A stretch of DNA of 64,000 nt from Pediococcus claussenii ATCC BAA-344 (GCF_000237995.1 NC_016605.1:1302001-1366000); one strand, 5' to 3'; counted from the stretch's first letter, positions 43,840 to 53,674 are shown. Notes: generated by a model from the letters alone, not told the origin. Made by a program: numbers and translations.

Positions 43840-44616
43840 CTAACGACTCACTTCAACCACCCGTTTTAAATTTGAAATAAACTTATTTTGAACAAACTCA
43901 TATTCACCCAATCCAATCAACTGGCCGGTTGTTTCAAATCCGCCGTCCATCAGCATCTTATTCCAAGTTCCCTTTTCCCCTGAAACAATGTCTTTACTAG
44001 CATGAATGCCGGCAACGAGCATTAACGGGTAAAGATGAACCCTTTGAATGTTTTTTATACGCATTCGTTGCATAATTGAGCCTAAATCGGGATAACTTTC
44101 AACGGTTCCTACAAATGAATTAGTATCAAGCATCATATAATCTAGGGTGGTATGTAAAATGAAACGGTTACTCTTAGCGGTGCCGTGACCAATAAATAAG
44201 TTTCCTTCATCCAACTTTAAATCACCGACACTATTCAAAAAAATGGCAAAGTCTTTAAAGTCATTAACTGTGGTTAATAGTGGATCTCCAAAAACAATTT
44301 TTTGAAAATCTGCATCATATCCGTGAATAACCGTTTGCAATTTTGCTAAATCGTTGCTTTCTGTCAGATACAATGGTTCAACATATAATTCTCGGCATTC
44401 CTTTTGCTTCAGTTTTTGAATAGCGTCATCAAGATACTCAATGTTTGTATGCTCCTGATTACTAATCTTATCCATCACTTTGCGAGAAGTAAAAGCTCCT
44501 TGTACCAAAAAATCAGGAAACTGTTCCTTTGCTTTCTTTATAATTTTATTGGTTGTAGCTTGTCGCGCCTTAAGACTAGTTGTTCCAAAAGTAACGACTA
44601 AAATTCCTTTTTTCAC
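43840..44616 (-). CDS. Second CbiK-type metallochelatase, divergent
   Basis: A 258-residue class II chelatase paralogue of cbiK. The three residues corresponding to the metal-binding His/Glu/His of Salmonella CbiK are kept (H144, E173, H205). Surrounding pocket segments differ: the conserved LHIIxGxE segment reads LYLTESND, AAYACLDHM reads LHTTLDYMM, and AGDHAxND reads AGIHASKD. Its start overlaps the cbiL stop by 4 nt, and it is followed after 24 nt by the peptide gene. Likely binds a tetrapyrrole and a metal, but the substrate or metal may differ from cobalt and sirohydrochlorin. It could also be a duplicate cobaltochelatase under relaxed selection. Confidence 0.8.
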   Translation of the reverse strand: MKKGILVVTFGTTSLKARQATTNKIIKKAKEQFPDFLVQGAFTSRKVMDKISNQEHTNIEYLDDAIQKLKQKECRELYVEPLYLTESNDLAKLQTVIHGYDADFQKIVFGDPLLTTVNDFKDFAIFLNSVGDLKLDEGNLFIGHGTAKSNRFILHTTLDYMMLDTNSFVGTVESYPDLGSIMQRMRIKNIQRVHLYPLMLVAGIHASKDIVSGEKGTWNKMLMDGGFETTGQLIGLGEYEFVQNKFISNLKRVVEVSR

Positions 44617-45317
44617 TTATCCTTACCCTCTTTTTTAATTAGCATCGTGGTAAAGTATGGCAAATCCTCTGTTCCATCACAATCCTGCAAATTAATTACT
44701 TGTTCCGTTTCCATTGAAGCATTTGAAATTAAGTATGCTTGATCCAATAATGCACTGTCTTTGAGAAACGCAAACAGTTTCGGATAGTTAATTGCCACCT
44801 TCATCACAACAATATTCTCACCAATTTCAATTAACTGTTCTAGGTGCACTTGCTTAGTATTGGCTGGAACTACAATCAAACTTTCATCATCCAGCATTAA
44901 TGGCATTTTCGATATCGCAGCAATCTGCGAGAATGATGAGATACCGGCAATAATTTCAATTTTAATTTGATCATCTACCAATTCCTGAATGTAGCTAAAT
45001 GTGCTATAAACCGATGGATCTCCTAATGTTAAAAATCCAACGTTCTTACCCTGTTTTACATCTGTGACCATTTCTTGTGCAATCAAATTCCAACTTTTTC
45101 TTTTTTCATGCCAATTATTCGTCATTGGAAATTTACGTTTCTTAACATCAATTTCTTTTGGGATATACTGATCTGCGATTCGAAATGCCGTACTTGGTTT
45201 ATTATTTCGAGCTGTCGGCGTGTATAACACATCTAATAGCTTAATTGTTTCAATTGCCTTTACGGTGAGTAACTGCGGGTCTCCTGGTCCAACTCCGATT
45301 CCAAATAACTTACTCAT
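44613..45317 (-). CDS. cbiL: Cobalt-factor II C20-methyltransferase
   Basis: A 234-residue SAM-dependent tetrapyrrole methyltransferase acting at C20 in the anaerobic pathway. I chose the ATG at 45317 (protein MSKLFGIGVGPGDPQLL), with AGAGGTGG just upstream, overlapping the cbiK stop. GVGPGDPQLLT and LTLGDPSVYST are the family SAM-site motifs. Assignment to CbiL rather than other methyltransferases rests on the TPTARN segment after the N-terminal motif and position next to cbiK. Confidence 0.88.
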   Translation of the reverse strand: MSKLFGIGVGPGDPQLLTVKAIETIKLLDVLYTPTARNNKPSTAFRIADQYIPKEIDVKKRKFPMTNNWHEKRKSWNLIAQEMVTDVKQGKNVGFLTLGDPSVYSTFSYIQELVDDQIKIEIIAGISSFSQIAAISKMPLMLDDESLIVVPANTKQVHLEQLIEIGENIVVMKVAINYPKLFAFLKDSALLDQAYLISNASMETEQVINLQDCDGTEDLPYFTTMLIKKEGKDK

Positions 45318-46095
45318 TTTCCACCTCTCTGATAGCTTGTCTAACATGCTTAACAAAAAGCTTTTGAATTGTTTCGGATTCCCCTAAGCCTTTCAATTCT
45401 GACTCTACAGTAAATCCTTCTTTTTTTAACTTAGAAGCCCATGAATTTTCATTGCTTGAAGCCATATCGTTATTGGCGTGATCCCCTGCCACTAACATAA
45501 ACGGAATCATAGTTACCTTTTCCATATGATCCCGTTTCAATCTCTCAATTTCATCCTCAATTGTTGGATAACCTTCAACTGTTCCAACATAATGCTGGGT
45601 TTCTAACAACATGTGATCTAAACATGCGTATGCCGCAAAAGCCTCTTTAGAATCAGTACCGTGTCCCATAAACAAAACTGCTTCATCCAATGCTAGACTC
45701 TTCTGCTGTGCTAAATAGTTTGACACCGTCCGATAGTCAGTAAAATTATCCAGTAGAGGACGTCCCACTGAGATTTGACTAAACTGATTTGCAAAGATAT
45801 CTGCTTGTTCTAAAACTAATTGAAATTCATGTCCGGGAATAATATGAAGAGGTTGAATAATCACTTTTTGATATAATTGTTGCGTTAATTCTTTCAAAAC
45901 TTCGTGTAATGTTGGGACTGTAATTCCTTCATTAGCTTTAATTCGCTTTATTACAATATTTGATGTAAATGCTCTAAATATGTCGTATTCACTAAAATAA
46001 TTTTGGATAGCCTGTTCGGTTGCTAAAATATCTTTTTCGCGAGCTTCTTTAAAAGTTGTCCCAAAACTAACAACTACAATTGCATTTTTACTCAT
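45310..46095 (-). CDS. cbiK: Sirohydrochlorin cobaltochelatase
   Basis: A 261-residue class II chelatase that inserts cobalt early in anaerobic cobalamin synthesis. H145, E174 and H206 match the Salmonella CbiK metal ligands at nearly the same numbers. IIQPLHIIPGHEF and AAYACLDHM are conserved as in the enterobacterial enzyme. It lies directly after the cobA-hemD gene. A divergent second copy follows cbiL. Confidence 0.94.
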   Translation of the reverse strand: MSKNAIVVVSFGTTFKEAREKDILATEQAIQNYFSEYDIFRAFTSNIVIKRIKANEGITVPTLHEVLKELTQQLYQKVIIQPLHIIPGHEFQLVLEQADIFANQFSQISVGRPLLDNFTDYRTVSNYLAQQKSLALDEAVLFMGHGTDSKEAFAAYACLDHMLLETQHYVGTVEGYPTIEDEIERLKRDHMEKVTMIPFMLVAGDHANNDMASSNENSWASKLKKEGFTVESELKGLGESETIQKLFVKHVRQAIREVENE

Positions 46096-47492
46096 TTGTT
46101 ACCTCCAAATCTATCAACCACTGTGTCAATCGTAATTTCAGAAAGTTCTTTAACATTTCTAAATCCCTGTTCTCGTAGAAAACTAGCCCTGTCCGCCGAT
46201 TCGACAACTATTTTTATTTTTGACCATTCATTTGGCCAGTGTAACCTCAAAAACGAGACCACATTATCTACTGAACTAAGATTAGTTATCAACATAGTAA
46301 CGTCAGCATCACCATAATCTAAATCGTCACTACGGGGTGTAATACCGATTTGAATAATGTTTTTTACCGATGCACCATACTTAACTTCATTTTCGGCAAC
46401 TAAACTGCCATCTTCCGCTCCAATGTCCGCCATGGGGACTACCCGGTCAACTGCAATCATTTTTTGAGCCAAATATTCTGCCAATTGCTGAGATGTTGCC
46501 ACTATTTCACTTTCGCTGAAACGACGCATATCAACTCCTTGTTGAGTAACGAAATCAATGAAGAGGTCACTAGCAACGTGATTATCAAAAATTAAACGAT
46601 GCTGTTTAACTAGCATACTTAAATTCAGTCGGTCAGCCTGATATTGGTAGTCATCGCTAAAGGTTAAAACTCCAGCTCCCTGACCTCGTAATTCATCAAT
46701 TAAATCCTTATTACCGCCCGCTGCAATTATAAAGCGTTGATGATCCATTTTTTTTATTCGAAATAGTTCTTCGTGCAATTGAACAACATTTCCGATCGCA
46801 ATAATACTGGGCGAAGCAACATGTTGTTCCTCAACAATGTCTTCAATGTTTGCTAATGAACCAAACACAGATTTTTGACGCCACTGAGTTGCCCACTGAA
46901 TAATTGCAACTGGACAATTCTTATCTTTGCCATTTTTAACTAATTCCGACACAATGAACGGTAAGTTCTCCATTCCCATTAAAAATATTAGAGTACCTTC
47001 CATTTGGGCTAAATTCGCCCAGTTTAAATTACTTTGGTCACCCTTTAAATGAGCAGAAATTATATGTACACTAGAGGAGAAGTCTCGATGTGTGGCCGGA
47101 ATATCAACCGCAGTAAGTCCGCCCAGTGCACTTGTTATTCCAGGCACCACTTCAAAACTAACGTTATTTTTAATCAGAAATTGTGCTTCCTCGCCTCCCC
47201 GTCCAAAAATAAACGGATCACCAGCCTTAAGGCGTACTACCTGTAACCCTTGCTTAGCTAAGTCAACTAACATTTGATTAGTCTGTGACTGTTTAACAAG
47301 ATGATGATGAGGTAGCTTACCAACATCAATTAGCTTGGCACTCGAATTTGCCATCGAAACAATACTTGGATCCACTAGACGATCAAAAAGAATCACATCC
47401 GCATTCATAATCTTCTGTTGTGCTAACCCGGTTAGCAGGTTGGGATCTCCTGGCCCTGCACCAACTAACGCCACTTTTCCAACCTTTGCCAT
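46092..47492 (-). CDS. cobA: Uroporphyrinogen-III methyltransferase fused to a HemD-like domain
   Basis: A 466-residue fusion, from the ATG at 47492 (the longer frame to 47600 overlaps cbiJ with unlikely sequence). Residues 1-250 are a SUMT (CobA/CysG-A) domain: [42 protein letters not shown]. It makes precorrin-2 from uroporphyrinogen III. Residues 250-466 look like a weakly conserved uroporphyrinogen-III synthase domain. A separate hemD is present at 58704, so the fused domain may be redundant. CobA/HemD fusions are known in lactobacilli. Confidence 0.88.
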   Translation of the reverse strand: MAKVGKVALVGAGPGDPNLLTGLAQQKIMNADVILFDRLVDPSIVSMANSSAKLIDVGKLPHHHLVKQSQTNQMLVDLAKQGLQVVRLKAGDPFIFGRGGEEAQFLIKNNVSFEVVPGITSALGGLTAVDIPATHRDFSSSVHIISAHLKGDQSNLNWANLAQMEGTLIFLMGMENLPFIVSELVKNGKDKNCPVAIIQWATQWRQKSVFGSLANIEDIVEEQHVASPSIIAIGNVVQLHEELFRIKKMDHQRFIIAAGGNKDLIDELRGQGAGVLTFSDDYQYQADRLNLSMLVKQHRLIFDNHVASDLFIDFVTQQGVDMRRFSESEIVATSQQLAEYLAQKMIAVDRVVPMADIGAEDGSLVAENEVKYGASVKNIIQIGITPRSDDLDYGDADVTMLITNLSSVDNVVSFLRLHWPNEWSKIKIVVESADRASFLREQGFRNVKELSEITIDTVVDRFGGNK

Positions 47493-47497
47493 TACAC

Positions 47498-48241
47498 TTA
47501 CCCCAATTCCTTCATTAATTCTGAAACAGATGAAACCATATGTGGATAATCTAACTGAGGTCGTTTGATGATGAAACATGGAATGTTTAGTTCCTGGCAA
47601 GCGGCAATTTTTTCATTAATACCGCCTTGTAACCCGCTTTCTTTTGTAACCAGTGCACTTGCATCAGCATGCTTTAGCATTTGAACGTTAAGTTGTTCCG
47701 AAAAGGGTCCCCGCATGCCATCAATTTGATCGGCCCGTAATCCAACGTCGGTTAACTTACTAACTACGGATGGTACTGGTAACACACGAGCATGAATGCG
47801 TTCAATTCCTAATGCATTGACGTAATCTTCAACCGTTTTACTACCAGTCGTTAAATAAATCGTTCCTTCTGTTTTCCGTAATCCATTGCAGGCATCCTCA
47901 ACTGTATTAAATAATCTAATATTTTGATCAGATTCATAATTGTTGGGCCTTTCAAAACGAATATACTTTATATTTAACCGCCCCGTTGCTTCGATCGCAT
48001 TTTGGGAAGCCACTTTTGCAAAGGGATGTGTCGCATCGATCACTAAATTGATATGTTCTACTTTGATGTACTCTTCCAATGCCGCTTCATCCATTGCACG
48101 TGCAATCACGCGACCATGGTGTTGATTTGCAAGCACCTTACCGTAGTCAGAAACCACTGAGAGTATGAATTCGACCTTAATTCCTTCAAGTACATCCGCA
48201 ATTTCCAAGCTTTCAGTTGTACCACCCATTACTAAAATCAT
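47498..48241 (-). CDS. cbiJ: Cobalt-precorrin-6A reductase
   Basis: A 247-residue NADPH-dependent reductase of the macrocycle double bond. N-terminal MILVMGGTTESLEIA and the motifs DATHPFA and YIRFERP are family hallmarks. TTGSKTVEDY lies mid-protein. Start overlaps the cbiH stop by 4 nt (ATGA). Sits in the usual place between cbiH and cobA. Confidence 0.93.
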   Translation of the reverse strand: MILVMGGTTESLEIADVLEGIKVEFILSVVSDYGKVLANQHHGRVIARAMDEAALEEYIKVEHINLVIDATHPFAKVASQNAIEATGRLNIKYIRFERPNNYESDQNIRLFNTVEDACNGLRKTEGTIYLTTGSKTVEDYVNALGIERIHARVLPVPSVVSKLTDVGLRADQIDGMRGPFSEQLNVQMLKHADASALVTKESGLQGGINEKIAACQELNIPCFIIKRPQLDYPHMVSSVSELMKELG

Positions 48242-48963
48242 ATTTCATATCCTCGTGGTGTGATCATTCGATCATTTGCAATATACGTATGCTTATTACC
48301 AACTAAAACAATAGTTGTCATATTAATTTCTTCATAGTTAAGTTCTTTAATTGTTGTTACTTTTTCAGTCTCGTTTACACGGGCTACATCCTTACCAATT
48401 CCAACCACAGTTTCGTCCGATTTGTACTTGGTAATAATATCCATCGCTTCTTTTAACAGTTCAGGCCTTTCACTACTTCGTGGGTTATACAAGCAAATCA
48501 CAAAATCGGCTTTGGCCGCGGCATCAATACGGCTTTTAATCACCTTCCATGGTGTCATATGGTCGCTTAAACTAATATGGCAAAAATCATTCATCAAAGG
48601 AGCACCGAGTTTAGCGGCGGCTGCAATGCTAGCTGTAACCCCAGGAATCACTTTAATTTCAATCTCAGCATCCTCTTTATCAACTAACTCTAAAATCAGA
48701 CCTGCCATTCCATAAATACCGGCATCGCCACTTGAAATCATTGCAACCGTTTTTCCTTTTTTAGCAATTTTAATTGCCTTTTGACACCGTTCAACTTCTC
48801 CACGCATACCATTGCTAACAGTTTCTTTTCCTTGAAGCATATCTTCTATTACTTTAAGGTACGTTTTATAACCAACTATTACTTCGGACTGTTTGATTGC
48901 TCTAATAGCTTCTTGGGTCATAATATCACGTGAGCCTGGTCCAATCCCTACTATGTACAACAT
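48238..48963 (-). CDS. cbiH: Cobalt-factor III C17-methyltransferase (ring-contracting)
   Basis: A 241-residue tetrapyrrole methyltransferase that methylates C17 during ring contraction. N-terminal YIVGIGPGSRDIMTQEA, then SSGDAGIYGMAG and CLYNPRSSERP, are typical of CbiH/CobJ. It follows cbiG with a short gap. Confidence 0.94.
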   Translation of the reverse strand: MLYIVGIGPGSRDIMTQEAIRAIKQSEVIVGYKTYLKVIEDMLQGKETVSNGMRGEVERCQKAIKIAKKGKTVAMISSGDAGIYGMAGLILELVDKEDAEIEIKVIPGVTASIAAAAKLGAPLMNDFCHISLSDHMTPWKVIKSRIDAAAKADFVICLYNPRSSERPELLKEAMDIITKYKSDETVVGIGKDVARVNETEKVTTIKELNYEEINMTTIVLVGNKHTYIANDRMITPRGYEI

Positions 48964-48978
48964 ATAAATTAATCTCCC

Positions 48979-50031
48979 CTATCTTCCGATACTCATCGTT
49001 ATTTGATTTTCGTGAAATTGATCTACAACAACATGGTGTTGTGTCTGAAAATGTGCTGAACTTGAAGCCACGTTTCCAACCCCAACCGTCTTACGTACAA
49101 AATCGGAACCAGCATAATTTTGATCCACTGTTTTAAGCTCCTCAGCCGAATTAAATACCAGTTCAGTATTCAAAGTTTGTGCTAAATATTGAACCGCTGG
49201 TTCATACTGCTTAATATCAATTGACGTAATTTTTTGAATGGATCTCCAAGCCAGCTGATTTTTTCGCATAAATGTCACAAATGTATTTTGCATCATTTCA
49301 ATTGTTACATTCTTTCGACACCCAACCCCTAAAACATTAACTTTTGGTACAACTTGAATAAGGTTTTCAGCTTTATCAAAATTCGTTCTGTCTGAAACAA
49401 CCACAATTGGTTCCTCGGTAATTTCCTGAATCTGATCACGTTCAATAATTGTAAAACCCTTCAACGTTTCAACCATACCTTTTAGATAGTCCTCAATAAA
49501 AAGATAAACTGTGTCCCGTTCAACTAATTTGCGATTAATTAACTTAGTATTGTCTTTAAAATTAGCGTACCAACCATTTAGATCCTTGGCCAAATTATCC
49601 AGTGCAGCCACTTTCTGAGTATCGGTGGCAGTGGTGATAACCGGATCCGATTCTAATTGTTCCGCCAACAATTTTGCCCAACGATTAGCACCTCCAACGT
49701 GGCCCGACAAAAGACTAATAACATGATTAGCCTCTTCATCAACCACCAAAACAGCTGGATCCTTTGTTTTATCCTCTAGAACAGGTGCAATCGAACGAAC
49801 AGCAATCCCAGATGCCATAATTAAAATTAAGCAGCTTACTGCTTTAAATTGAGTTTGAAGAGTTGCCTTAAAATCCCCTTTTTGGATCCAATTAGCTAAA
49901 ATATCTGTTTGTAATCTAGCCGGTATAAATAATTGGACATTGTAATCATCAACGAGGACTTTTTGAATTCTTTCCGCTTGCTTCAAGCCATTCCCAGTAA
50001 TTGCAAACACTGCAATATTTTCCTTAGTCAT
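48979..50031 (-). CDS. cbiG: Cobalt-precorrin-5A hydrolase
   Basis: A 350-residue protein that opens the delta-lactone and releases acetaldehyde in the anaerobic route. I chose the ATG at 50031 ([15 protein letters not shown]), with AAAGGAA 7 nt upstream, overlapping the cbiF end by 8 nt. N-domain motifs: [11 protein letters not shown] and [13 protein letters not shown]. The C-domain has LGVGCRKN and TSIDIK. It is unique to the anaerobic pathway, confirming the pathway type. Confidence 0.93.
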   Translation of the reverse strand: MTKENIAVFAITGNGLKQAERIQKVLVDDYNVQLFIPARLQTDILANWIQKGDFKATLQTQFKAVSCLILIMASGIAVRSIAPVLEDKTKDPAVLVVDEEANHVISLLSGHVGGANRWAKLLAEQLESDPVITTATDTQKVAALDNLAKDLNGWYANFKDNTKLINRKLVERDTVYLFIEDYLKGMVETLKGFTIIERDQIQEITEEPIVVVSDRTNFDKAENLIQVVPKVNVLGVGCRKNVTIEMMQNTFVTFMRKNQLAWRSIQKITSIDIKQYEPAVQYLAQTLNTELVFNSAEELKTVDQNYAGSDFVRKTVGVGNVASSSAHFQTQHHVVVDQFHENQITMSIGR

Positions 50032-50791
50032 TTTCAATTCCTTTTCTAAATTCATGGGTAAACGTTGGATCATAAAGGTGTGAATAGTTATACGATTTGC
50101 CCAAGAAATCGCCTACAAGGATTAACGCTGTCTTCTTAACACCTGCATCTTCAACCTTTTTAGCAATGTTTTCCAAGGTCCCCTTAATTGTCAACTCATC
50201 AGGCCATGTGGCTTTATAAATTACCGCCGCTGGGGTTGATTTTTTATATCCTCCTTCAATCAAATCATTTACAACGTTATCAATACCGCTTACTGACAAA
50301 AAGATGGCCATTGAAGTTTGGTGTCTTGCAAATGATTTAATTGATTCACGTTCAGGAACCGGAGTCCGCCCTGACATACGAGTAATAACTACACTCTGTG
50401 AAATCTGAGGAACAGTATATTCAAATTGCATACTTGATGCGGCTCCTAAGAAAGAACTTACGCCTGGAATAAATTCAAATTCAAGATTTCTTTTTTTAAT
50501 TTCTTCAATTTGTTCTCTAACCGAACCATAAATTGAAAAATCGCCAGTTTGAAGACGAACAACATTTTTATTTTCTTTTATAGATGCTTCCATTTGATCA
50601 ATTATTTGATCTAAATTCATTGAAGCACTATTGTAAAGCTCTGCCCCATCTTTACAATAGTCTAATAAGGCAAGGTTAATTAATGAACCCGCGTAAATTA
50701 CCACGTCAGCCTCATGCAACTTTCTATATCCCTTAAGGGTGATTAATTCTGGGTCTCCAGGGCCTGCTCCTACAAAACTGATAATTGACAT
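50024..50791 (-). CDS. cbiF: Cobalt-precorrin-4 C11-methyltransferase
   Basis: A 255-residue tetrapyrrole methyltransferase adding the C11 methyl group. [24 protein letters not shown] and [16 protein letters not shown] are diagnostic of CbiF/Cob[14 protein letters not shown] is the second conserved loop. It starts at the last base of cbiT. Confidence 0.95.
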   Translation of the reverse strand: MSIISFVGAGPGDPELITLKGYRKLHEADVVIYAGSLINLALLDYCKDGAELYNSASMNLDQIIDQMEASIKENKNVVRLQTGDFSIYGSVREQIEEIKKRNLEFEFIPGVSSFLGAASSMQFEYTVPQISQSVVITRMSGRTPVPERESIKSFARHQTSMAIFLSVSGIDNVVNDLIEGGYKKSTPAAVIYKATWPDELTIKGTLENIAKKVEDAGVKKTALILVGDFLGKSYNYSHLYDPTFTHEFRKGIEND

Positions 50792-51354
50792 TATTCTCCA
50801 TCCTTTCGTGCACTAATTATTATTGTGGGGTTTTGAGGCACAAAAAAGTGCCCCTTCCCTAATTTTTTAATGTGTGAAACTTCAATCCGTGAAACCTGTA
50901 AATCACTAAACACAGATTTTTCCAGCAATTGAGTTGCCTCAATCGCATTTTCCAGCAAAATGAAATTTAATACCAAGCATCCATTTTTATTGAGATGTTC
51001 AAAGCTATATTCAATAATTTCGCCTAACTCACCGCCAGATCCTCCAACAAAAATTGAATCAAAATTTTGATCCGGAAGATCCGTAGGTGCGGTCCCTGAC
51101 ATTAGTTCAATATTTTTAATATTAAATTTCTTTAGATTTTCCCGCATGATTGCAATTCCATCTGGATTTTTCTCTACAGCAGTCACTTTCAAGTTAGGAT
51201 ATTCAAGTGATGCTTGAATACTGACGCTTCCAGTTCCAGAACCGATATCTAGCATGCTTTTCTTATGGCCCAATGCTAATCGTTCAATACTGACACTTCG
51301 AACTTCCGCTTTGGTCATTGGAACTTTATTTCGTAAAAATTGATCATCATTCAT
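50791..51354 (-). CDS. cbiT: Cobalt-precorrin-6B C15-methyltransferase (decarboxylating)
   Basis: A 187-residue class I SAM methyltransferase with [15 protein letters not shown] as the SAM motif and [15 protein letters not shown] as the substrate-binding N-terminal signature. It methylates C15 and decarboxylates the C12 acetate. It is separate from cbiE here (fused as CobL in aerobic organisms), overlapping cbiE by 8 nt. Confidence 0.95.
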   Translation of the reverse strand: MNDDQFLRNKVPMTKAEVRSVSIERLALGHKKSMLDIGSGTGSVSIQASLEYPNLKVTAVEKNPDGIAIMRENLKKFNIKNIELMSGTAPTDLPDQNFDSIFVGGSGGELGEIIEYSFEHLNKNGCLVLNFILLENAIEATQLLEKSVFSDLQVSRIEVSHIKKLGKGHFFVPQNPTIIISARKDGE

Positions 51355-51940
51355 TTGTTATTAACACCACATTCATCTTGAATTTTTTTTTTGGAACTTG
51401 TTCAGCAGGATAACAACTAATTTGCTCATCAGCTGAACTCAATTGTTCTCCTATATAAATCAATCTTCTCTGCTTTCGCTTCAAAATCTCCTGTGCAATT
51501 TCAAATGGTCCTAGATTTTCATCTGTTACCATACCAACGGTTACATGTTGCAACAAAAAATCAAAGTCTGGATGCCGTCCGTGACTGCTAGTTAAGAACG
51601 AATCGTTCATCGCAATTCCCACCCGATTAAACATATACTGAATTGAGCTTATTCCGGGAACTACGTTAACTATGTTTTTCCCAAATTCCCTTCGTGCCCA
51701 ATTAGCAATCCCATATAAATTTGGATCGCCTGAAGCAAGTAATACTATATTTTTACTGGTGTTTTGCTCTAAAAACAATTTCAATTCCGCCAGCTTTGGC
51801 AATTTCATTTCATGCTTAACTTGAAATAAACCCAGCTGACGCGGGCTACCAATCACAACATCAGCATCTTCAATTTTCTCTTTTGCATTCGGTAAAATTA
51901 AGTCCTGCTCACCAGGCCCAATCCCAACAATTTGAATCAT
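51347..51940 (-). CDS. cbiE: Cobalt-precorrin-7 C5-methyltransferase
   Basis: A 197-residue tetrapyrrole methyltransferase for C5. IVGIGPGEQDLILPNA, VIGSPRQL and LASGDPNLYGIANW are the CbiE pattern. Overlaps both cbiD and cbiT by a few bases, consistent with a single polycistronic message. Confidence 0.93.
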   Translation of the reverse strand: MIQIVGIGPGEQDLILPNAKEKIEDADVVIGSPRQLGLFQVKHEMKLPKLAELKLFLEQNTSKNIVLLASGDPNLYGIANWARREFGKNIVNVVPGISSIQYMFNRVGIAMNDSFLTSSHGRHPDFDFLLQHVTVGMVTDENLGPFEIAQEILKRKQRRLIYIGEQLSSADEQISCYPAEQVPKKKFKMNVVLITNE

Positions 51941-53079
51941 TGCCAGTCACTCCTCAATTCATCCACTTTTTTGGTTGATGCCAAGAAATCTTTACCTGAG
52001 AAAAGTACAACATCAAAATCAACACGAGGAGATCGGTGAGCTAACAGTTTTTCGCATCGGTATTTAATCTTATCAACAATCTGTTGATAAACAGCCTGGT
52101 ACCCAGCTTGATTGATCAAATCGATCATCGCAATTGTGGTTAAGCAGCTATAAACCTGTTCCAACAGTTCCTTTGGGGCTCCAAGTAGTGCTAAATTTGC
52201 TACCATCACTTCTGCACGAGCATCCGCATCCTTACTGTGCGTTGAAAATATCCCAGCTGACACTTTAATAAATTTTCCGAGATCACCAACCATTAAACAT
52301 TTTTCAAACCCAATTCGCTGTACCTCGTGCAAAACGTAACCAACAAAGTTGCTCATTTGAACTTGCTTATCTAACGGAATTTTTAAATAGTCTCGTGTAA
52401 AATCTTCGCCATAATTTCCAGGTGTCAAAATAATTTCTTTTTCGCCCTTTTCATGATGGATATTGAGTTCAATCGAAATAGAATGTTTCCAACTCTCTTC
52501 CGACATTGGAACCACAATGCCACTAGTGCCTAAAATCGAAACCCCCCCTACAATTCCGAGTTTAGGATTATAAGTAAGTTTAGCGATTTCTACACCTTCA
52601 GGAGCCGAAATAATAATATCTGCTCCCTGCTTTTTTCCCAGTATTTCTCGTACAGACTGTCGGATCATTTTACGTGGAGTTGGATTGATAGCCGCCATAC
52701 CAGGTGGATTAGCCAATCCTTTTTGAGTGACACGGCCAACTCCTTCCCCACCATCAATCGTAATCTCATTGTCTATGCGAAGTGTGACTCTTGAATACAC
52801 CATCATTCCATCTGTCGCATCTTGATCATCGCCGCCATCTTTTTTTATGCCCACCTTAGCAAATTCTTGATTAAACTCAACACTATCAATATTGAATTTG
52901 GCAATTTGACCATTAGCGGCTTGCACAGCAATTTCATCAAGTGGCTTTTGATTCAGTAGGATTTGAGTTGCAGCAACGGATGCCGCTGTAGCCGTAGTTC
53001 CAGTTGTAAAACCTTTGCGAAGTTTACGACCGTTATCATAAACGTAATTTTGGTCATTTTTTTCATCCATTCTATTCAC
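51937..53079 (-). CDS. cbiD: Cobalt-precorrin-5B C1-methyltransferase
   Basis: A 380-residue enzyme that methylates C1, specific for the anaerobic pathway and unrelated to the other methyltransferases. N-terminal LRKGFTTGTTATAAS and IDGGEGVGRVTQKGLANPPG are strong signatures. It overlaps the cbiC stop by 8 nt and cbiE by 4 nt. Confidence 0.96.
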   Translation of the reverse strand: MNRMDEKNDQNYVYDNGRKLRKGFTTGTTATAASVAATQILLNQKPLDEIAVQAANGQIAKFNIDSVEFNQEFAKVGIKKDGGDDQDATDGMMVYSRVTLRIDNEITIDGGEGVGRVTQKGLANPPGMAAINPTPRKMIRQSVREILGKKQGADIIISAPEGVEIAKLTYNPKLGIVGGVSILGTSGIVVPMSEESWKHSISIELNIHHEKGEKEIILTPGNYGEDFTRDYLKIPLDKQVQMSNFVGYVLHEVQRIGFEKCLMVGDLGKFIKVSAGIFSTHSKDADARAEVMVANLALLGAPKELLEQVYSCLTTIAMIDLINQAGYQAVYQQIVDKIKYRCEKLLAHRSPRVDFDVVLFSGKDFLASTKKVDELRSDWQ

Positions 53080-53674
53080 CGCTAGCTAAATCCAAGTTAT
53101 ACAAAATTGCGTTTACAATTGCTGCTGCTAAATTACTGCCACCTTTTCGATCAATATTTACGATCGATGGAATACTGCTCTCATCCATCGCAATTTTACT
53201 TTCCTTTGCCTCCACAAAACCAACTGGAACTCCTACCACTGCACTGACATCTAATTGGTTCTGATCGTGCATTTCTAAAATTTTATATAATGCGGTGGGA
53301 GCATTTCCTATCACAAAAATCTTTTCGCGATTAGACTGCGCCGCCATTTCAATTGCTGCCATCGAGCGTGTAATATGTTTTTTAGCCGCTAATTCAAATG
53401 TTTTAGGATCAGCAATTAGACATTGATAATTTACATTTAATTCATTTAATTTACGTTTATTAATACCAGATAGTGCCATCGTCGTATCCGTATAAATTTC
53501 TCCACCATTTTGCAGAACGTTTGCAACTCGTTGAATGCCTTTATTCGTAAAGCTCAAACTATTCATATAATCAAAATCAGCCGTTGTATGAATTGCCCGA
53601 GTAATAATCGCATCTTCAATTGCTGAACTAAAATGGTATGTTGGATCAATCTGATTAATTTCATCATGAATCAT
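53072..53674 (-). CDS. cbiC: Cobalt-precorrin-8 methylmutase
   Basis: A 200-residue mutase moving the methyl group from C11 to C12, giving cobyrinate. RAIHTTADFDYM carries the catalytic His. VGVPVGFVEAKESK and DRKGGSNLAAAIVNAIL are conserved. It lies 10 bp after cbiB. Confidence 0.95.
   Translation of the reverse strand: MIHDEINQIDPTYHFSSAIEDAIITRAIHTTADFDYMNSLSFTNKGIQRVANVLQNGGEIYTDTTMALSGINKRKLNELNVNYQCLIADPKTFELAAKKHITRSMAAIEMAAQSNREKIFVIGNAPTALYKILEMHDQNQLDVSAVVGVPVGFVEAKESKIAMDESSIPSIVNIDRKGGSNLAAAIVNAILYNLDLASGE

Noticed and set aside
46092-47600. Longer 502-residue start for cobA-hemD at 47600
   Set aside because: It overlaps cbiJ by about 100 bp and adds 36 residues unlike the family; the ATG at 47492 gives the standard N-terminus.
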